From positions 1-13,670 of the forward strand of contig DATDMG010000076.1 in the NCBI GenBank assembly GCA_036518955.1: DNA of 13,670 nt, read 5' to 3'. The translations under genes were made by a program, and so were the position numbers. Below, one piece after another: positions 13,654 through 13,670 of this stretch (the first letter of the stretch is position 1; each line of letters begins with the position of its first letter). This DNA comes from DATDMG01 sp036518955 (GTDB taxonomy: Bacteria; Actinomycetota; Actinomycetes; Actinomycetales; Kineosporiaceae). Below the pieces are notes generated by a model. That model was given only the letters and a program-made list of their open reading frames with translations, was not told the DNA's origin and ran no database searches.

Positions 13654-13670
13654 ACCCTGTAGCCCTCTCA

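Noticed and set aside
1..13670. CRISPR array
   Set aside because: No regularly spaced identical repeats of suitable length with unique spacers were seen. The decamers at 1715-1785 are too short and too close.

Overview
The window looks like a high-GC actinobacterial chromosome or accessory region. The left 6 kb is very GC-rich with strong third-position G/C bias. Several starts are GTG or TTG, Shine-Dalgarno motifs are GGAGG-like, and at least one start looks leaderless. No genus can be assigned from this sequence alone.

Region 1 (1-2621) is a mobile-element scar. It opens with the C-terminal end of an IS66-family transposase. Two near-identical copies of the 3' half of a tRNA (Phe-like, 561-611 and 1796-1845) lie about 1.2 kb apart and bracket a ribbon-helix-helix antitoxin and Doc/Fic toxin pair with a 21-bp palindromic operator. 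A terminator hairpin and a decamer repeat array flank the second copy. Next come the C-terminal half of a tyrosine recombinase (minus strand) and the frameshifted C-terminal end of a CoA-binding protein (plus strand), both without their 5' ends, as expected at a deletion junction.

Region 2 (2596-5522) is a small metabolic divergon. A RuBisCO-like protein reads left. An MtnA-type 5-methylthioribose-1-phosphate isomerase and a small cupin read right. The roughly 46-bp spacer contains a palindromic -10 core usable in both directions. This gene trio matches the known methylthioadenosine-isoprenoid shunt, in which MtnA makes methylthioribulose-1-P, the RuBisCO-like protein isomerises it, and a cupin releases methanethiol and forms deoxyxylulose-5-P. 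The window has no MTA phosphorylase.

Region 3 (5523-6265) is about 740 bp of GC-rich DNA with no convincing gene.

Region 4 (6266-13670) is visibly less GC-rich and holds one long minus-strand operon for a lasso-type RiPP. In transcription order it contains a B2 transglutaminase-like leader peptidase (it may continue beyond the right edge), a JmjC/cupin-4 type Fe(II)/2-oxoglutarate oxygenase, a PqqD-like B1 leader-recognition protein, a 236-bp gap with a weak precursor candidate, two ABC exporter half-transporters, and an asparagine-synthetase-like lasso cyclase. B1 and B2 would bind and cut the precursor, C would close the macrolactam, the JmjC protein would hydroxylate a residue, and the ABC pair would export the product. 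A canonical precursor gene was not found. The oxygenase, which is not part of the core lasso machinery, and the missing or unusual precursor are the most interesting points in the window.
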